A stretch of 50,283 nt of DNA. Origin: Roseburia faecis (GTDB lineage Bacteria; Bacillota; Clostridia; Lachnospirales; Lachnospiraceae). Where the stretch lies: assembly GCF_001406815.1 (NCBI RefSeq), contig NZ_CVRR01000012.1, forward strand, positions 1 to 50,283, written 5' to 3'. This document shows, in pieces, positions 33,748 to 42,147 of the stretch; positions within the stretch are counted from its first letter, which is position 1; the number at the start of each line of letters is the position of its first letter. A program made the position numbers and the translations under genes. The notes below the pieces were generated by a model. That model saw only the letters and a program-made list of their open reading frames with translations, had not been told where the DNA came from and made no database searches.

Positions 33748-35466
33748 ATGGAAAAGATCAAAAAGTGTATAGCTAACTTAAAGGTTGAAGGAAAATTAAA
33801 AGTATATCAAATGACAGTGCTTGTTATGACATTATTTTTAGTGTTGGTGGCACTGATCTCGACAGTAGTGATCCGTTCAAATATAGAGAAGATCACGAAG
33901 GTCTGGTCTCCGTCATTGGAATATCTGCAGGATTTAGAGACAATGACTGCGAAATACAGAATCAAACAGTATCAGCATCTGGTAGAATCAGATGCAGCAG
34001 TCATGAACTCCTGCGAAGAAGAAATCAAGAAGCTGGAGAGTCAGATCCAGGATACCGATGCGAAGCTGGAGGCAATCATGTCTGCAAACAGCAAAGCTCA
34101 AAAAGGACAGGACGATTACGAAGTAGCAAACGCTGCATGGAAAAAATACAGGGGTGCTTCAGATGAAATCCTGCAGTTGAGCCGTGAGGGTAAACAGCAG
34201 GAAGCATCGAAACTGATGACCGGAGAGGTGTATGAAGACTATAAGTCATTTTCTAAGAAATTAACTATATTACGTGACAAGTTCCAGGTAGAATTAGATC
34301 AGGCAAAGACCATGGCTAATGTATGCACGGTAATCATATTTATTGTGATCGTGGCAGCGGGTCTTGCGATTGCTGTAGTGACGACAATGATCGGAAAGAT
34401 CATTACCAATTCCATTACCGAGCCGGTAAAACAGATAGATGCAGCAGTTGCCAGCCTGCGTAAGGGCGAACTGTCTAATGTAGAAATGCTTACCTATGAG
34501 TCTGAGGATGAGTTTGGCGATACTATCAGGAATCTGAAAGAAGCCATGGGTATTCTGGCAGATTATGTCAGAGAGATCTCTGTGGAGGTAAAGGCAATCG
34601 CGCAGGGTGACCTGACCAGAAATGGTGATGATATTACAGATTTCCTGGGCGATTTCTCGGAATTGAAGACATCACTGCTGTATATTCTGAAACGGTTTAA
34701 CAGTACCCTGACCGAGATCAGCAATCTGGCAGAACAGGTATCATCGAATTCATCCGAGGTGGAAAATGCATCAAAATCCCTGGCGGATGGTGCAACAGAG
34801 CAGGCAGGAGTCATCGAGGAACTGAATGCCACCATTGATACGGTTGTGGATATGGCTGAAGATACAGCGAAAGAAACACAGAACGCATCGGCACGTGTAA
34901 AAGCCTCTGCAAACAAAGCGAACGAAGAAAAAGAAAAGATGAACGAGCTGCTCACGGAAATGGAGCACATTACAGAAATCTCCAAGGAGATCGGTAATAT
35001 TATCACAGATATCGAGGATATTGCTTCCCAGACCAACCTGTTATCCCTGAATGCTTCCATTGAAGCTGCCAGAGCAGGAGAAGCAGGAAAAGGCTTTGCG
35101 GTGGTTGCAGATCAGATCGGCAAGCTGGCAGCAGACAGTGCAAAATCTGCTGTAAATACAAGAGATCTGATCGATAAGACCTTAGTGGAAATCGAAAAGG
35201 GCAATACGATTACAAGAACAACAGCAGACGCATTCAATCAGATCATTACAGATATGGAGTCCTTTGCAGAGCTTGCAGAGAACACCATGGAGAAAGCCAA
35301 CTCCCAGGCAGAGTCCTTGGAGCAGATCGGCCAGGGAATTGAACAGCTGTCCGGCGTGGTACAGGGTAATGCAGCATCCTCAGAAGAGAATACCGCGATC
35401 AGTATTAATCTGGCAGAGGGAGCAGCCAAGATGCATGACCGCGTGAATATCTTTAAGCTATTCTAG
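33748..35466 (+). CDS. Methyl-accepting chemotaxis protein with four-helix-type sensor
   Basis: This 572-residue receptor has a first membrane helix at ~20-44, a ~145-residue extracytoplasmic helical bundle ([20 protein letters not shown] region, 4HB_MCP/Tar-like), a second helix at ~191-214, a HAMP domain (~215-270), a second HAMP-like linker ([20 protein letters not shown]) and the signalling coiled coil. Its tip is [20 protein letters not shown]. No CheR pentapeptide is present. It probably senses a small ligand outside the cell and drives CheA. A 47-base gap leads to a PAS-EAL protein, so the two are likely co-transcribed, coupling chemoreception to c-di-GMP turnover. Confidence 0.93.
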   Translation: MEKIKKCIANLKVEGKLKVYQMTVLVMTLFLVLVALISTVVIRSNIEKITKVWSPSLEYLQDLETMTAKYRIKQYQHLVESDAAVMNSCEEEIKKLESQIQDTDAKLEAIMSANSKAQKGQDDYEVANAAWKKYRGASDEILQLSREGKQQEASKLMTGEVYEDYKSFSKKLTILRDKFQVELDQAKTMANVCTVIIFIVIVAAGLAIAVVTTMIGKIITNSITEPVKQIDAAVASLRKGELSNVEMLTYESEDEFGDTIRNLKEAMGILADYVREISVEVKAIAQGDLTRNGDDITDFLGDFSELKTSLLYILKRFNSTLTEISNLAEQVSSNSSEVENASKSLADGATEQAGVIEELNATIDTVVDMAEDTAKETQNASARVKASANKANEEKEKMNELLTEMEHITEISKEIGNIITDIEDIASQTNLLSLNASIEAARAGEAGKGFAVVADQIGKLAADSAKSAVNTRDLIDKTLVEIEKGNTITRTTADAFNQIITDMESFAELAENTMEKANSQAESLEQIGQGIEQLSGVVQGNAASSEENTAISINLAEGAAKMHDRVNIFKLF

Positions 35467-35513
35467 AAAAATGGCAGGAATAGAGTGAAGCTGTCGGAAG
35501 GAAGGTTCTTGTT

Positions 35514-37205
35514 GTGATTAATGATATATTTAAAGTGTTTGGAGAGCAGACAGGAGAAATCTTATTTGAGATCATTAAAGATTGTATGGATGATTACCTG
35601 TATATATTTGATCTGCAGAATGATACCTTTGAGATTTCACAGTCAGCTGTGGAACGGTTTAATATGTCGAAAAATGTTCTGACAGATGCTGCAAATGAAG
35701 TTATGAAGGTAGTATATGAGGAAGACCGCAGGATGCTTGCAAAGCATCTTGCGGATATATGCGAAGGAAGAGAAAATGTACATAATCTTCATTACAGGTG
35801 GCTTGATAAAGAAGGTATGCCGGTCTGGATTAACAGCCGTGGTATCGTGATCATTGATCAGCAGGGAAAGGCAGAGTATCTGGTCGGGTGTCTGAATGAG
35901 ACCGGCAACAGGAGAAGAGCCGATAATGTCACAGGACTGCTTGGCGGTCCGGAATTCCTTGCTTACCTGCGTGGACAAAAAGAACCCATTACCAAGGGAT
36001 TTTTTATGCATGTAGGAATTGATGATTTTGGAGCGATCAATAGCTCCAGGGGAGCTGGTTATGGTAATTATATCCTGAGAAGCGTAGCCGGCTGTATGAA
36101 GGAATGCCTTTCAGACAAGCAGAGAATTTACCATCTGGTAGCGGATCAGTATGTGATCGTGGATCTGGAAGCTTCCTCCGCAGAAGACGCTGTGGCACTG
36201 AAAGAAAAGATTACAGATAAACTTCGTAATTTCATAGTAGCCGAAAATTATGAAGCTATATTTTCTATTTCTATTGGTGTTATAGATGCAGCAACATTTT
36301 GTGAGGGAACCGAAGAATGCCGCAAAAAGTTTGAATTTGCCTTGAAACAGGCAAAAAGCATGGGTAAAAATGGATTCTATATTTTTGACCAGGATGACTA
36401 TGAGGTCTTTTTACGAAAAGGAAGAATCATAGCAACACTTCGTAATGCTATTGTGAATCATTATGATGGCTTTGAAGTATACTACCAGCCGATCGTGGAC
36501 TGTCAGTCCGAACAGATCATTGGAGCAGAGGCACTGATGCGTTTTTCCATGATAACGGAAGAAGGGCGGGAGTTTGTTTCACCGATGGAGTTTATCCCAT
36601 TATTGGAAGAGACCGGATTGATCATTCCCGCTGGAAGATATATTTTGAACGAAGCTGCAGCAATGTGCTGTGAAATGCAGAAATATATTCCTGACTTCCG
36701 GATGAATGTAAATGTATCCTATGTTCAGATCCTGCAAGGCAATGTGGAGCGGGATATTCTGGATGCAATTCAAAAATATTCATTACAGACGGAATGCTTA
36801 TGTGTTGAAATGACAGAAAGCGGATTTATGGATATGACACCTTCGTTCTGTAAATTCCGTAAAACTCTGGACAAGAACGGGATTCCCTTTGTGATCGATG
36901 ATTTTGGAACAGGATATTCGAATCTTCATTGTATTCGTGATATGAATCCAAGTTACGTGAAAATGGATAGGGATTTTACTGCCAAGGCGATGAACAGTAA
37001 CAGGGATTATGAATTATATAAAAATATCATCCCCATGGTACATTGTATTAACGTCAGGATATGCGCAGAAGGCATCGAGGAAAAAGAATGGCTTCTGAAA
37101 ATGAAAGAAATGAAGGTTGATTATCTGCAGGGATATTATTTTGGAAGACCATGCGGAAAAGAACAGTTTCTGCAGCAATATGCCAGTGGCATCAACGTTA
37201 AATAA
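35514..37205 (+). CDS. PAS-GGDEF(degenerate)-EAL c-di-GMP phosphodiesterase
   Basis: Of 563 residues, ~20-130 form a PAS-like sensor (NDTFEISQSAVERFNMSKNV, then HNLHYRWLDKEGMPVWINSR) and ~140-285 a GGDEF fold whose catalytic motif has become VADQY, so no cyclase activity is expected. Residues ~305-555 are an EAL domain with intact motifs: YYQPIVD, GAEALMRF, MNVNVSYVQ, VEMTES, VIDDFGTGYSNL, VKMDRD, CAEGIEE and LQGYYFGRP. It should hydrolyse c-di-GMP. GTG 35514 follows AAGGAAGG at 8 bases. The degenerate GGDEF may bind GTP as a regulator, as known in some relatives. It follows the MCP gene. Confidence 0.92.
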   Translation: MINDIFKVFGEQTGEILFEIIKDCMDDYLYIFDLQNDTFEISQSAVERFNMSKNVLTDAANEVMKVVYEEDRRMLAKHLADICEGRENVHNLHYRWLDKEGMPVWINSRGIVIIDQQGKAEYLVGCLNETGNRRRADNVTGLLGGPEFLAYLRGQKEPITKGFFMHVGIDDFGAINSSRGAGYGNYILRSVAGCMKECLSDKQRIYHLVADQYVIVDLEASSAEDAVALKEKITDKLRNFIVAENYEAIFSISIGVIDAATFCEGTEECRKKFEFALKQAKSMGKNGFYIFDQDDYEVFLRKGRIIATLRNAIVNHYDGFEVYYQPIVDCQSEQIIGAEALMRFSMITEEGREFVSPMEFIPLLEETGLIIPAGRYILNEAAAMCCEMQKYIPDFRMNVNVSYVQILQGNVERDILDAIQKYSLQTECLCVEMTESGFMDMTPSFCKFRKTLDKNGIPFVIDDFGTGYSNLHCIRDMNPSYVKMDRDFTAKAMNSNRDYELYKNIIPMVHCINVRICAEGIEEKEWLLKMKEMKVDYLQGYYFGRPCGKEQFLQQYASGINVK

Positions 37206-37211
37206 AGAGAG

Positions 37212-37245
37212 TAGGGCAGACTCAGCTATGTGGGGCTGCCTTATT
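37212..37245 (+). terminator. Probable terminator after the EAL gene
   Basis: AGGGCAG pairs with CTGCCTT (one G-T pair) around a larger loop and is followed by ATTTTAT. The stem is short, so this is a moderate call. Between it and 37321 I see only a possible minus-strand gene tail (37258-37319). Confidence 0.45.
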
Positions 37246-37321
37246 TTATGGTCTTATCAGAAGGATGGATCCATAACGGCTTCTTTCAGTTTTTCCAGGT
37301 CATTGGCATCAGGGTGAGACA

Positions 37322-38337
37322 ATGCACAGTCAAAATTCTGGATCAATACATCAAGATTTGCCGGATGATCAGGATTTTCCGAAAATAGATATCACTGCCA
37401 CCAAAGCCTGCAGTTCCAAACAGAAAAATCTGTTGATTGATAATGAGGCATATGCAAAGGAGATTTTAAAACAGACAAGTTATTATTCACTGATTGGTGG
37501 ATATAAGGATATCTTTAAGAACCCAACCACTAAAAAATATAAGGATGGGACAAGGTTTGAAGATATTGTGGAACTGTATTATTTTGACGAATTGTTAAGA
37601 CAGCTATTCTTAGAGAAGCTTGAAACACTGCAGGAGTGCAAAGATCTGGAATGGGAGCTTATGGAAAATGAGAATGTGTATCTGAAGCTGGTATGGGAAA
37701 AGGTCCAGTCGGAGCTTAAAGCAAAGAAAACGGAAATTGCCGGGGCAGAGCCGGAAGCGGAGAAGATGAAAACGGATGCGGATGTTCCTGATGCAGTGGC
37801 AGGATTTAAGGAAAGAACCAATGAAAAATTTCACAGAATAGACGGTCTGGGTCCGGCAGATATAGAAAGCCAGGTGCATGATTATGTAATGGATAAGATA
37901 AGAGACAACGGTCTTGATGCAGAGATAATCTATGTGGCAGTGACAGGAACCAGAAGCAGGGGAATAGAAAATAAAAACTCTGATATAGATGTGGCTGTGG
38001 AGTATAAAGCAGCATCAGGGAGGATGACTTCTTTGATATGCTTCATGAAGACGGCATGACAATAGCAGGAATAAAGCTGGACATCAACCCGATCACGGAA
38101 GGAAAGACAGGCACCATGGAAAACTATCTTCCGGCAGTGGAAAAGCATCTTGAGCATAAAGCAAGCGACAGGGAAAAGAAAAAATCAGTCCTTAAAGGCA
38201 TAAAAGAAAAGTGTGCAGGTGCGAAAAAGTCAGAACCGGCAAAGAAGAAAATGAAGGACCACAGCAGCCCTTGCGTTATATTTTATACGGATATTACTGG
38301 AATTCAAAATAAAAATAACGACTATTACTGTTATTGA
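37322..38337 (+). pseudogene. Abi_2 head fused to a polyvalent-protein nucleotidyltransferase, frameshifted
   Basis: Residues ~30-95 of the first frame match Abi_2 (AbiD/F) abortive-infection proteins: LLIDNEAYAKEILKQTSYYS, LIGGYKDIFKN and GTRFEDIVELYYFDELLRQL. They run on without a stop into a nucleotidyltransferase-like module seen in large polyvalent proteins of conjugative elements: HRIDGLGPADIESQVHDYVM, IIYVAVTGTRSRGIENKNSD and IDVAVEY. After AASG the frame must shift by one base at ~38018 to continue as REDDFFDMLHEDGMTIAGIK, LDINPIT and KTGTMENYLPAVEKHLEHKA (38038-38337). Two unrelated gene pieces were joined by deletion, then frameshifted. A truncated chimera might still be made from ATG 37322. 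Confidence 0.7.
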
Positions 38338-38362
38338 AAAAAAAAAAATTATCATGTATAAT
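38334..38362 (+). promoter_or_regulatory. Promoter of the rubredoxin-like/hemerythrin unit
   Basis: TTGAAA (38334-38339), a 17-base A-rich spacer and a perfect TATAAT (38357-38362). It reads into the degenerate rubredoxin and the hemerythrin gene. Confidence 0.7.
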
Positions 38363-38390
38363 ACAAGCATAGAAAACTAAGAAAAAAAAC

Positions 38391-38561
38391 ATTGAAAAGA
38401 AAAAATATGAATGTGAACAATGTGGCTATATTTATGAACCAGCAGTAGGCAATCTAAACATAGATATCGCTCCCAAAATTACATTTGAGGATATTCCAGA
38501 GCATTGGGTATGCCCAATCTATGGATTTGGAAAAGATGTTTTTGTTCCTTTAGAAGAGTAA
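38391..38561 (+). pseudogene. Degenerate rubredoxin without ATG and with one lost iron ligand
   Basis: The frame encodes KKYECEQCGYIYEPAVGNLN, then APKITFEDIPEHWVCPIYGF and GKDVFVPLEE, a complete small rubredoxin by length (~52 residues). Two points argue against function. There is no ATG, GTG or TTG at its start (ATT is the only near-start), and the second metal-binding pair, normally CPLCG, reads CPIYG, so the fourth Cys ligand is Tyr. A Cys3 site would not hold a normal Fe(Cys)4 centre. An intact rubredoxin lies at 41992-42147. Confidence 0.75.
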
Positions 38562-38637
38562 GCAGAAAATTTAGATGTGAAACTGACAGACACAAAAAGA
38601 ATCCAAGAGAAAATAAAAAAGAAATGGAGACCAGATT

Positions 38638-39072
38638 ATGACTTATGATTTAAATATTACTTTCGATGACAATTTAATAACAGGAAATAAAACAATTGAT
38701 ACACAGCATAAAGAATTGATTGAACGTATCCAGAATTTTGTAACTGCATGTCAAAATGGCGACAGCAAGCTAAAAGCAATCAAAATGCTGGATTATCTGG
38801 ATGAGTATACTAACTTTCATTTCAAAGAAGAGGAAAAGCTTCAGGAAAATGCTGGTTATCCAGAGTATGAAAAACATCACGAAAAACATGAAGAGTTTAA
38901 AAAGACAATTCAGGAACTGCAAGAATACCTTCAGGATTATGAAGGACCAACAGAACAGTTTAGTGAACTTGTACAGAAAAATGTAATCGATTGGCTATTT
39001 GGACACATTAAAACATATGACCGCTCTGTAGCAGAATTTATCTTTATGAGAGAGAATCCAGACCGATACTAA
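38638..39072 (+). CDS. Bacteriohemerythrin
   Basis: This 144-residue four-helix protein has all diiron ligands of hemerythrins: His24 (IDTQHKEL), His61 and Glu65 (FHFKEEE), His80 and His84 (EKHHEKHEE), His123 and Asp128 (WLFGHIKTYD). It binds O2 reversibly at a carboxylate-bridged diiron site, in the cytoplasm, as an oxygen buffer, sensor or delivery protein. GGAG lies 8 bases before the ATG. It lies after a degenerate rubredoxin and before peroxide-defence genes, consistent with an oxygen-handling role. A long gap follows. Confidence 0.95.
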   Translation: MTYDLNITFDDNLITGNKTIDTQHKELIERIQNFVTACQNGDSKLKAIKMLDYLDEYTNFHFKEEEKLQENAGYPEYEKHHEKHEEFKKTIQELQEYLQDYEGPTEQFSELVQKNVIDWLFGHIKTYDRSVAEFIFMRENPDRY

Positions 39073-39224
39073 AATAAAACAGGGAAAGCTTTCCATCATG
39101 ATTCAGACAAAGTGGCGAATGTTCCTATGATAGATAACACTTGAAAATACTATGTCAATGCTAATAAAATTACAAATGAACAAGAAGCCTATTTAACAGG
39201 AATAGTTGGAAATGATATTTTTCA

Positions 39225-39260
39225 ATATATGTATATGCTATGGATATCATATACATATAT
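39225..39260. repeat. Perfect 13-base inverted repeat
   Basis: ATATATGTATATG (39225-39237) pairs perfectly with CATATACATATAT (39248-39260) around a 10-base loop. No clear T-run follows, so it may be a cruciform or binding site as well as a weak terminator. Confidence 0.55.
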
Positions 39261-39390
39261 TTATCATACAAATTCATGTAAAAATAATGCCCATATCTGT
39301 ACAGGCTTATTACTCATTTGGTGATTTATTAGAAAATATTTTGCAAGTTTTTAACAGCTAAATTTATGTTTTCAAAATTGACAAAAATAC

Positions 39391-39429
39391 AAACAGTTCG
39401 TAAAATAACACTTTTATGAACTGTTTTTT
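39391..39429 (+). terminator. Rho-independent terminator
   Basis: AAACAGTTCGTAAAA (39391-39405) pairs with TTTTATGAACTGTTT (39412-39426, one G-T pair) around a 6-base loop, followed by more Ts. The stem also reads on the minus strand with an A/T-rich flank, so it may work both ways. Confidence 0.8.
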
Positions 39430-39682
39430 CATATTTACAGCATTCTATTTATATACGAATTTCACGTCAAATTAAAAGTGTACTGGTAAAGAAGCTTCTA
39501 CAGCCATAAGTGTTACTATCTCTCAGAAGATATATTAATGAGAATTGGATAATATATAAAGCTCTTAAGAAGAAGCATGCACTGTTTTGTACAAAAAAGC
39601 ATAAGTTAATGAGAAATAATAGTATTAAAAAAATAATTAGCAGGTGTATTATGATGTTAACAAGAAAATATGGAGGTATATA

Positions 39683-39892
39683 ATGAAGGCGCATAAATAC
39701 TGGTCACTTGGAGCTTTAGTTTCCATAATCGGAACTTTTTATACCGGATATAAAGGGTTAAGAGAAGCACACAAATACTTTGCGTTTGGCTCTCTGATAT
39801 GCATGATTATGGCTATATATTCCGGTCATAAACTAATTGCTGGAAATAAAAAGACAATAAAACATACTGATTTTACGGAAGTGGAGGAATAA
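39683..39892 (+). CDS. DUF6219-like small membrane protein
   Basis: The 69-residue protein has two short membrane helices (SLGALVSIIGTFYTGY and FGSLICMIMAIYSGHK) each preceded by an AHKY motif (KAHKYWSLG and EAHKYFAFG), giving an internal repeat. This matches DUF6219 proteins of Clostridia. ATG 39683 follows GGAGG by 6 bases; the frame upstream has no better start. Its stop lies 3 bases before the Bcp ATG, so both are in one operon. Role unknown; the linkage to peroxide defence is only positional. Confidence 0.65.
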   Translation: MKAHKYWSLGALVSIIGTFYTGYKGLREAHKYFAFGSLICMIMAIYSGHKLIAGNKKTIKHTDFTEVEE

Positions 39893-39895
39893 TTG

Positions 39896-40351
39896 ATGTT
39901 AGAGGTGGGAACAAAGGCACCGGATTTTGAATTACCGGATCAGAATGAAGAAATGCATAAGTTAAGTGATTATGCAGGTAAAAAAGTAATTTTATATTTT
40001 TATCCAAAAGATAATACAGCCGGATGCACTAAGCAGGCATGTGGCTTTTCAGAGAGATATCCTCAATTTACAGAAAAAGGAGCAGTTATTCTTGGGGTTA
40101 GCAAGGATTCTATAGCTTCTCACAAGAAATTTGAGGAAAAATACGGACTGGCATTTACTCTTTTAGCAGATCCGGAGCGCAAAGTCATTGAAGCATATGA
40201 TGTATGGAAAGAAAAGAAAAACTATGGAAAAGTCTCTATGGGTGTGGTAAGAACAACGTATCTTATCAATGAACAGGGAGTTATCATTAAAGCCAATGAT
40301 AAAGTCAAAGCAGCAAATGACCCTGAGAATATGCTTAAGGAATTAGATTAA
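39896..40351 (+). CDS. bcp: Bcp/PrxQ-family thiol peroxidase
   Basis: The 151-residue protein is a thioredoxin-fold peroxiredoxin: EVGTKAPDFELPDQNEE, KKVILYFYPKDNTAGCTKQA, with the peroxidatic Cys44 and a resolving Cys49 five residues later, FSERYPQFTEKGAVILGVSK and ADPERKVIEAYDV. It reduces hydrogen and organic peroxides with thioredoxin as donor. GGAGG before ATG 39896 decides against the TTG one codon earlier. It is adjacent to, and overlaps by one base, the yaaA start (TAATG), which belongs to another peroxide-resistance gene. Confidence 0.93.
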   Translation: MLEVGTKAPDFELPDQNEEMHKLSDYAGKKVILYFYPKDNTAGCTKQACGFSERYPQFTEKGAVILGVSKDSIASHKKFEEKYGLAFTLLADPERKVIEAYDVWKEKKNYGKVSMGVVRTTYLINEQGVIIKANDKVKAANDPENMLKELD

Positions 40352-40778
40352 TGAAGATAATATTATCCCCTGCTAAAAAGATGATTACAGATACTGACAG
40401 CATAGCACCGGATGGATTGCCAGAATTTATTGATAAAACATTAGAGATACAAAGTTGGCTGAATTGTAAGTCCAAAGAAGAACTGAAGACTATCTGGAAA
40501 TGCAGGCAAAGGTCGAAATAGGAGATGCAAAAAATCTGTATGAGTACTGGCATGATATGCTGTATCGTTCAGTAATTGATGAAAGCAGAATTATAATTAA
40601 TCTTGCATCAAAGGAATATTCTAAATGTATAGAAAAGTATCTTACACCGAAGGATAAATATATTACAATTTCATTCTGCGAACAAGCTGGAAATAAACTG
40701 GTAACAAAAGGTACTTATTTAAACCTGATTTTTTGCATTTCTTTGAAAATAAAGGATAATATTAAATTTTTAAAATAG
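40351..40778 (+). pseudogene. yaaA: YaaA (DUF328) peroxide-stress protein, internally deleted
   Basis: The start is overlapped with the Bcp stop. The first frame reads MKIILSPAKKMITDTDSIAP and SWLNCKSKEELKTIWKC (the YaaA N-terminus) and stops at 40519-40521. From 40500 another frame reads KNLYEYWHDMLYRSVIDESR, IINLASKEYSKCIEKYL and VTKGTY, the YaaA C-terminal region. The middle ~100 residues and the usual final helix are missing, and the two pieces are in different frames. YaaA normally limits free iron and protects DNA from H2O2; this copy cannot be whole. Confidence 0.8.
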
Positions 40779-40797
40779 GAATGATTACTGTTTTACA

Positions 40798-40827
40798 TTG
40801 ACTAAAATACTATAATACTATATAGTA
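40798..40827 (+). promoter_or_regulatory. Promoter of the Hrb-rubrerythrin-rubredoxin unit with a palindrome
   Basis: TTGACT (40798-40803), 17 bases, TATAGT (40821-40826). The perfect 12-base palindrome TACTATATAGTA (40816-40827) covers the -10 element. A peroxide or oxygen regulator such as PerR could bind here; the match to the PerR box is only partial, so this is a hypothesis. Confidence 0.6.
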
Positions 40828-40917
40828 ATTATGGTTAATTAATCCTAATTAATAAGAATAAATGGCTATTTAGAGAATACCATTTAAAATACATGGAGAA
40901 GATAAAGGGACGAAAAT

Positions 40918-41556
40918 ATGGATAGGAAAGCAATGTATAAGCTGAGTTATGGATTGTTTGTACTGACTGCAAGGGAAGACGAAAAAGACAATGGATGTAT
41001 TATTAATACAGCTATACAGGCAGCTTCGGAACCAAACCAGTTAAGTATCTGTGTAAATAAGGCAAATTATACGCATGATATGATTCAAAGAACCGGAAAA
41101 TTTACTGTATCAGTCTTAAGTCAGAAGGCACAATTTGAATTGTTCAAACATTTTGGCTTCCAATCAGGAAGAGATACCAATAAGTTTGAAGCATTTGAGC
41201 AGTGTGCCAGGGGCACGAATGGTATTTATTATATTACAGAAGGAACAAATGCATACATTTCTGTAACAGTTAATAAAACTGAAGATTTAGGTTCACATAC
41301 AATGTTTATCGGGGAGATAACCGATATGGAAGTAATAAGTAATATTCCTTCAGCTACATATGATTATTACCAGAATAACATTAAGCCTAAGCCGGAGGAG
41401 GTTGGCAAAGCAGAGGATGGTCAGACAATATGGCGTTGCAGAATCTGTGGATACGAATATGTGGGAGAAGAACTGCCGGATGATTTTATATGTCCTTTAT
41501 GTAAGCACCCAGCATCAGATTTTGAAAAAGTTGTAAAGAAAACGGAGGTAAAATAA
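40918..41556 (+). CDS. Flavin reductase-rubredoxin fusion (high-molecular-weight rubredoxin type)
   Basis: The 212-residue protein has an N-terminal FMN-binding split-barrel flavin reductase domain (about 1-160: NGCIINTAIQAASEPNQLSI, FTVSVLSQKAQFELFKHFGF, GSHTMFIGEITDMEV) and a C-terminal rubredoxin (about 168-205: WRCRICGYEYVGEELPDDFI, then CPLCKHPASDF) with four intact Cys. This is the layout of Hrb of Moorella, which passes electrons from NADH reductases to flavodiiron proteins and rubrerythrin for O2, NO or peroxide reduction. It precedes rubrerythrin and rubredoxin genes. The flavodiiron partner is not in the window. Confidence 0.92.
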   Translation: MDRKAMYKLSYGLFVLTAREDEKDNGCIINTAIQAASEPNQLSICVNKANYTHDMIQRTGKFTVSVLSQKAQFELFKHFGFQSGRDTNKFEAFEQCARGTNGIYYITEGTNAYISVTVNKTEDLGSHTMFIGEITDMEVISNIPSATYDYYQNNIKPKPEEVGKAEDGQTIWRCRICGYEYVGEELPDDFICPLCKHPASDFEKVVKKTEVK

Positions 41557-41901
41557 ATGGCAGATAACAAATACGCAGGAACACAGACAGAGAAAAATTT
41601 ACAGGAGGCATTTGCCGGAGAATCCCAGGCAAGAAATAAATATACATATTTTGCATCTGTAGCATAGAAGGAAGGCTACGAGCAGATGTCAGCATTGTTT
41701 TTAAAGACTGCAGATAATGAGAAAGAACATGCAAAGATGTGGTTCAAGGAATTAGCAGGAATTGGTGATACAAAGGAAAACCTGGCGGCAGCGGCAGAAG
41801 GCGAAAATTATGAGTGGACAGATATGTATGATGGCTTTGCTAAAACAGCTGAGGAAGAAGTATATGCATATTGTAACCTGCATGGATTATGGAAATGCTA
41901 A
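41557..41901 (+). pseudogene. Rubrerythrin broken by an in-frame TAG and missing its 3' end
   Basis: The frame encodes GTQTEKNLQEAFAGESQARN, KYTYFASVA, then TAG at 41665-41667, then [40 protein letters not shown] and FAKTAEEE. The stop replaces a Lys codon (AAG to TAG) in a well-conserved position. After EEE the homology ends ([13 protein letters not shown]), so the last diiron helix and the rubredoxin domain are also lost. GGAGG precedes the ATG, which follows Hrb's TAA directly. Rubrerythrin normally reduces H2O2. Residual translation could restart at ATG 41686 but would not be functional. Confidence 0.9.
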
Positions 41902-41991
41902 AAGCATTTATACATATTAAGGTTAAAGAACAACACAAATATAACAGTAATATAGGCTGTGTATTAATATATTTACAAGGAGGAACAACGA

Positions 41992-42147
41992 ATGAAATAC
42001 GTATGTGATGTTTGCGGATGGGAATACGATGAGGAGAAGGGCTATCCAGAAGGTGGTATTGCACCTGGTACAAAGTGGGAGGATATTCCAGAAGATTTTG
42101 AATGTCCGTTATGCTTTGTAGGAAAAGACCAGTTCTCAGAAGCATAA
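41992..42147 (+). CDS. Rubredoxin
   Basis: This 51-residue protein is a complete rubredoxin: [17 protein letters not shown], then [20 protein letters not shown] and FVGKDQF. Both CxxC pairs are present, so it can hold an Fe(Cys)4 centre. It carries electrons to rubrerythrin and flavodiiron proteins in the cytoplasm. AAGGAGG 8 bases before the ATG. Its TAA is followed at once by the ATG of the HD-GYP gene. With the rubrerythrin gene broken, it is one of the remaining working parts of the island. Confidence 0.95.
   Translation: MKYVCDVCGWEYDEEKGYPEGGIAPGTKWEDIPEDFECPLCFVGKDQFSEA

Larger units (their letters stand above)
39073..39682. other. Long AT-rich gap with two hairpins
   Basis: About 600 bases separate the hemerythrin stop from the DUF6219-like gene. 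It contains a short unassigned open frame near 39150-39220, a perfect AT palindrome (39225-39260) and a terminator (39391-39429). The rest, 39430-39660, looks non-coding. Confidence 0.5.

Noticed and set aside
40811-40830. A PerR box at the Hrb promoter
   Set aside because: The palindrome TACTATATAGTA only partly fits the PerR consensus, so I call it a palindrome and leave the regulator open.
41665-41667. In-frame TAG in rubrerythrin as a recoded amino acid
   Set aside because: There is no sign of pyrrolysine use and the 3' end of the gene is also lost, so a nonsense mutation is the simpler reading.
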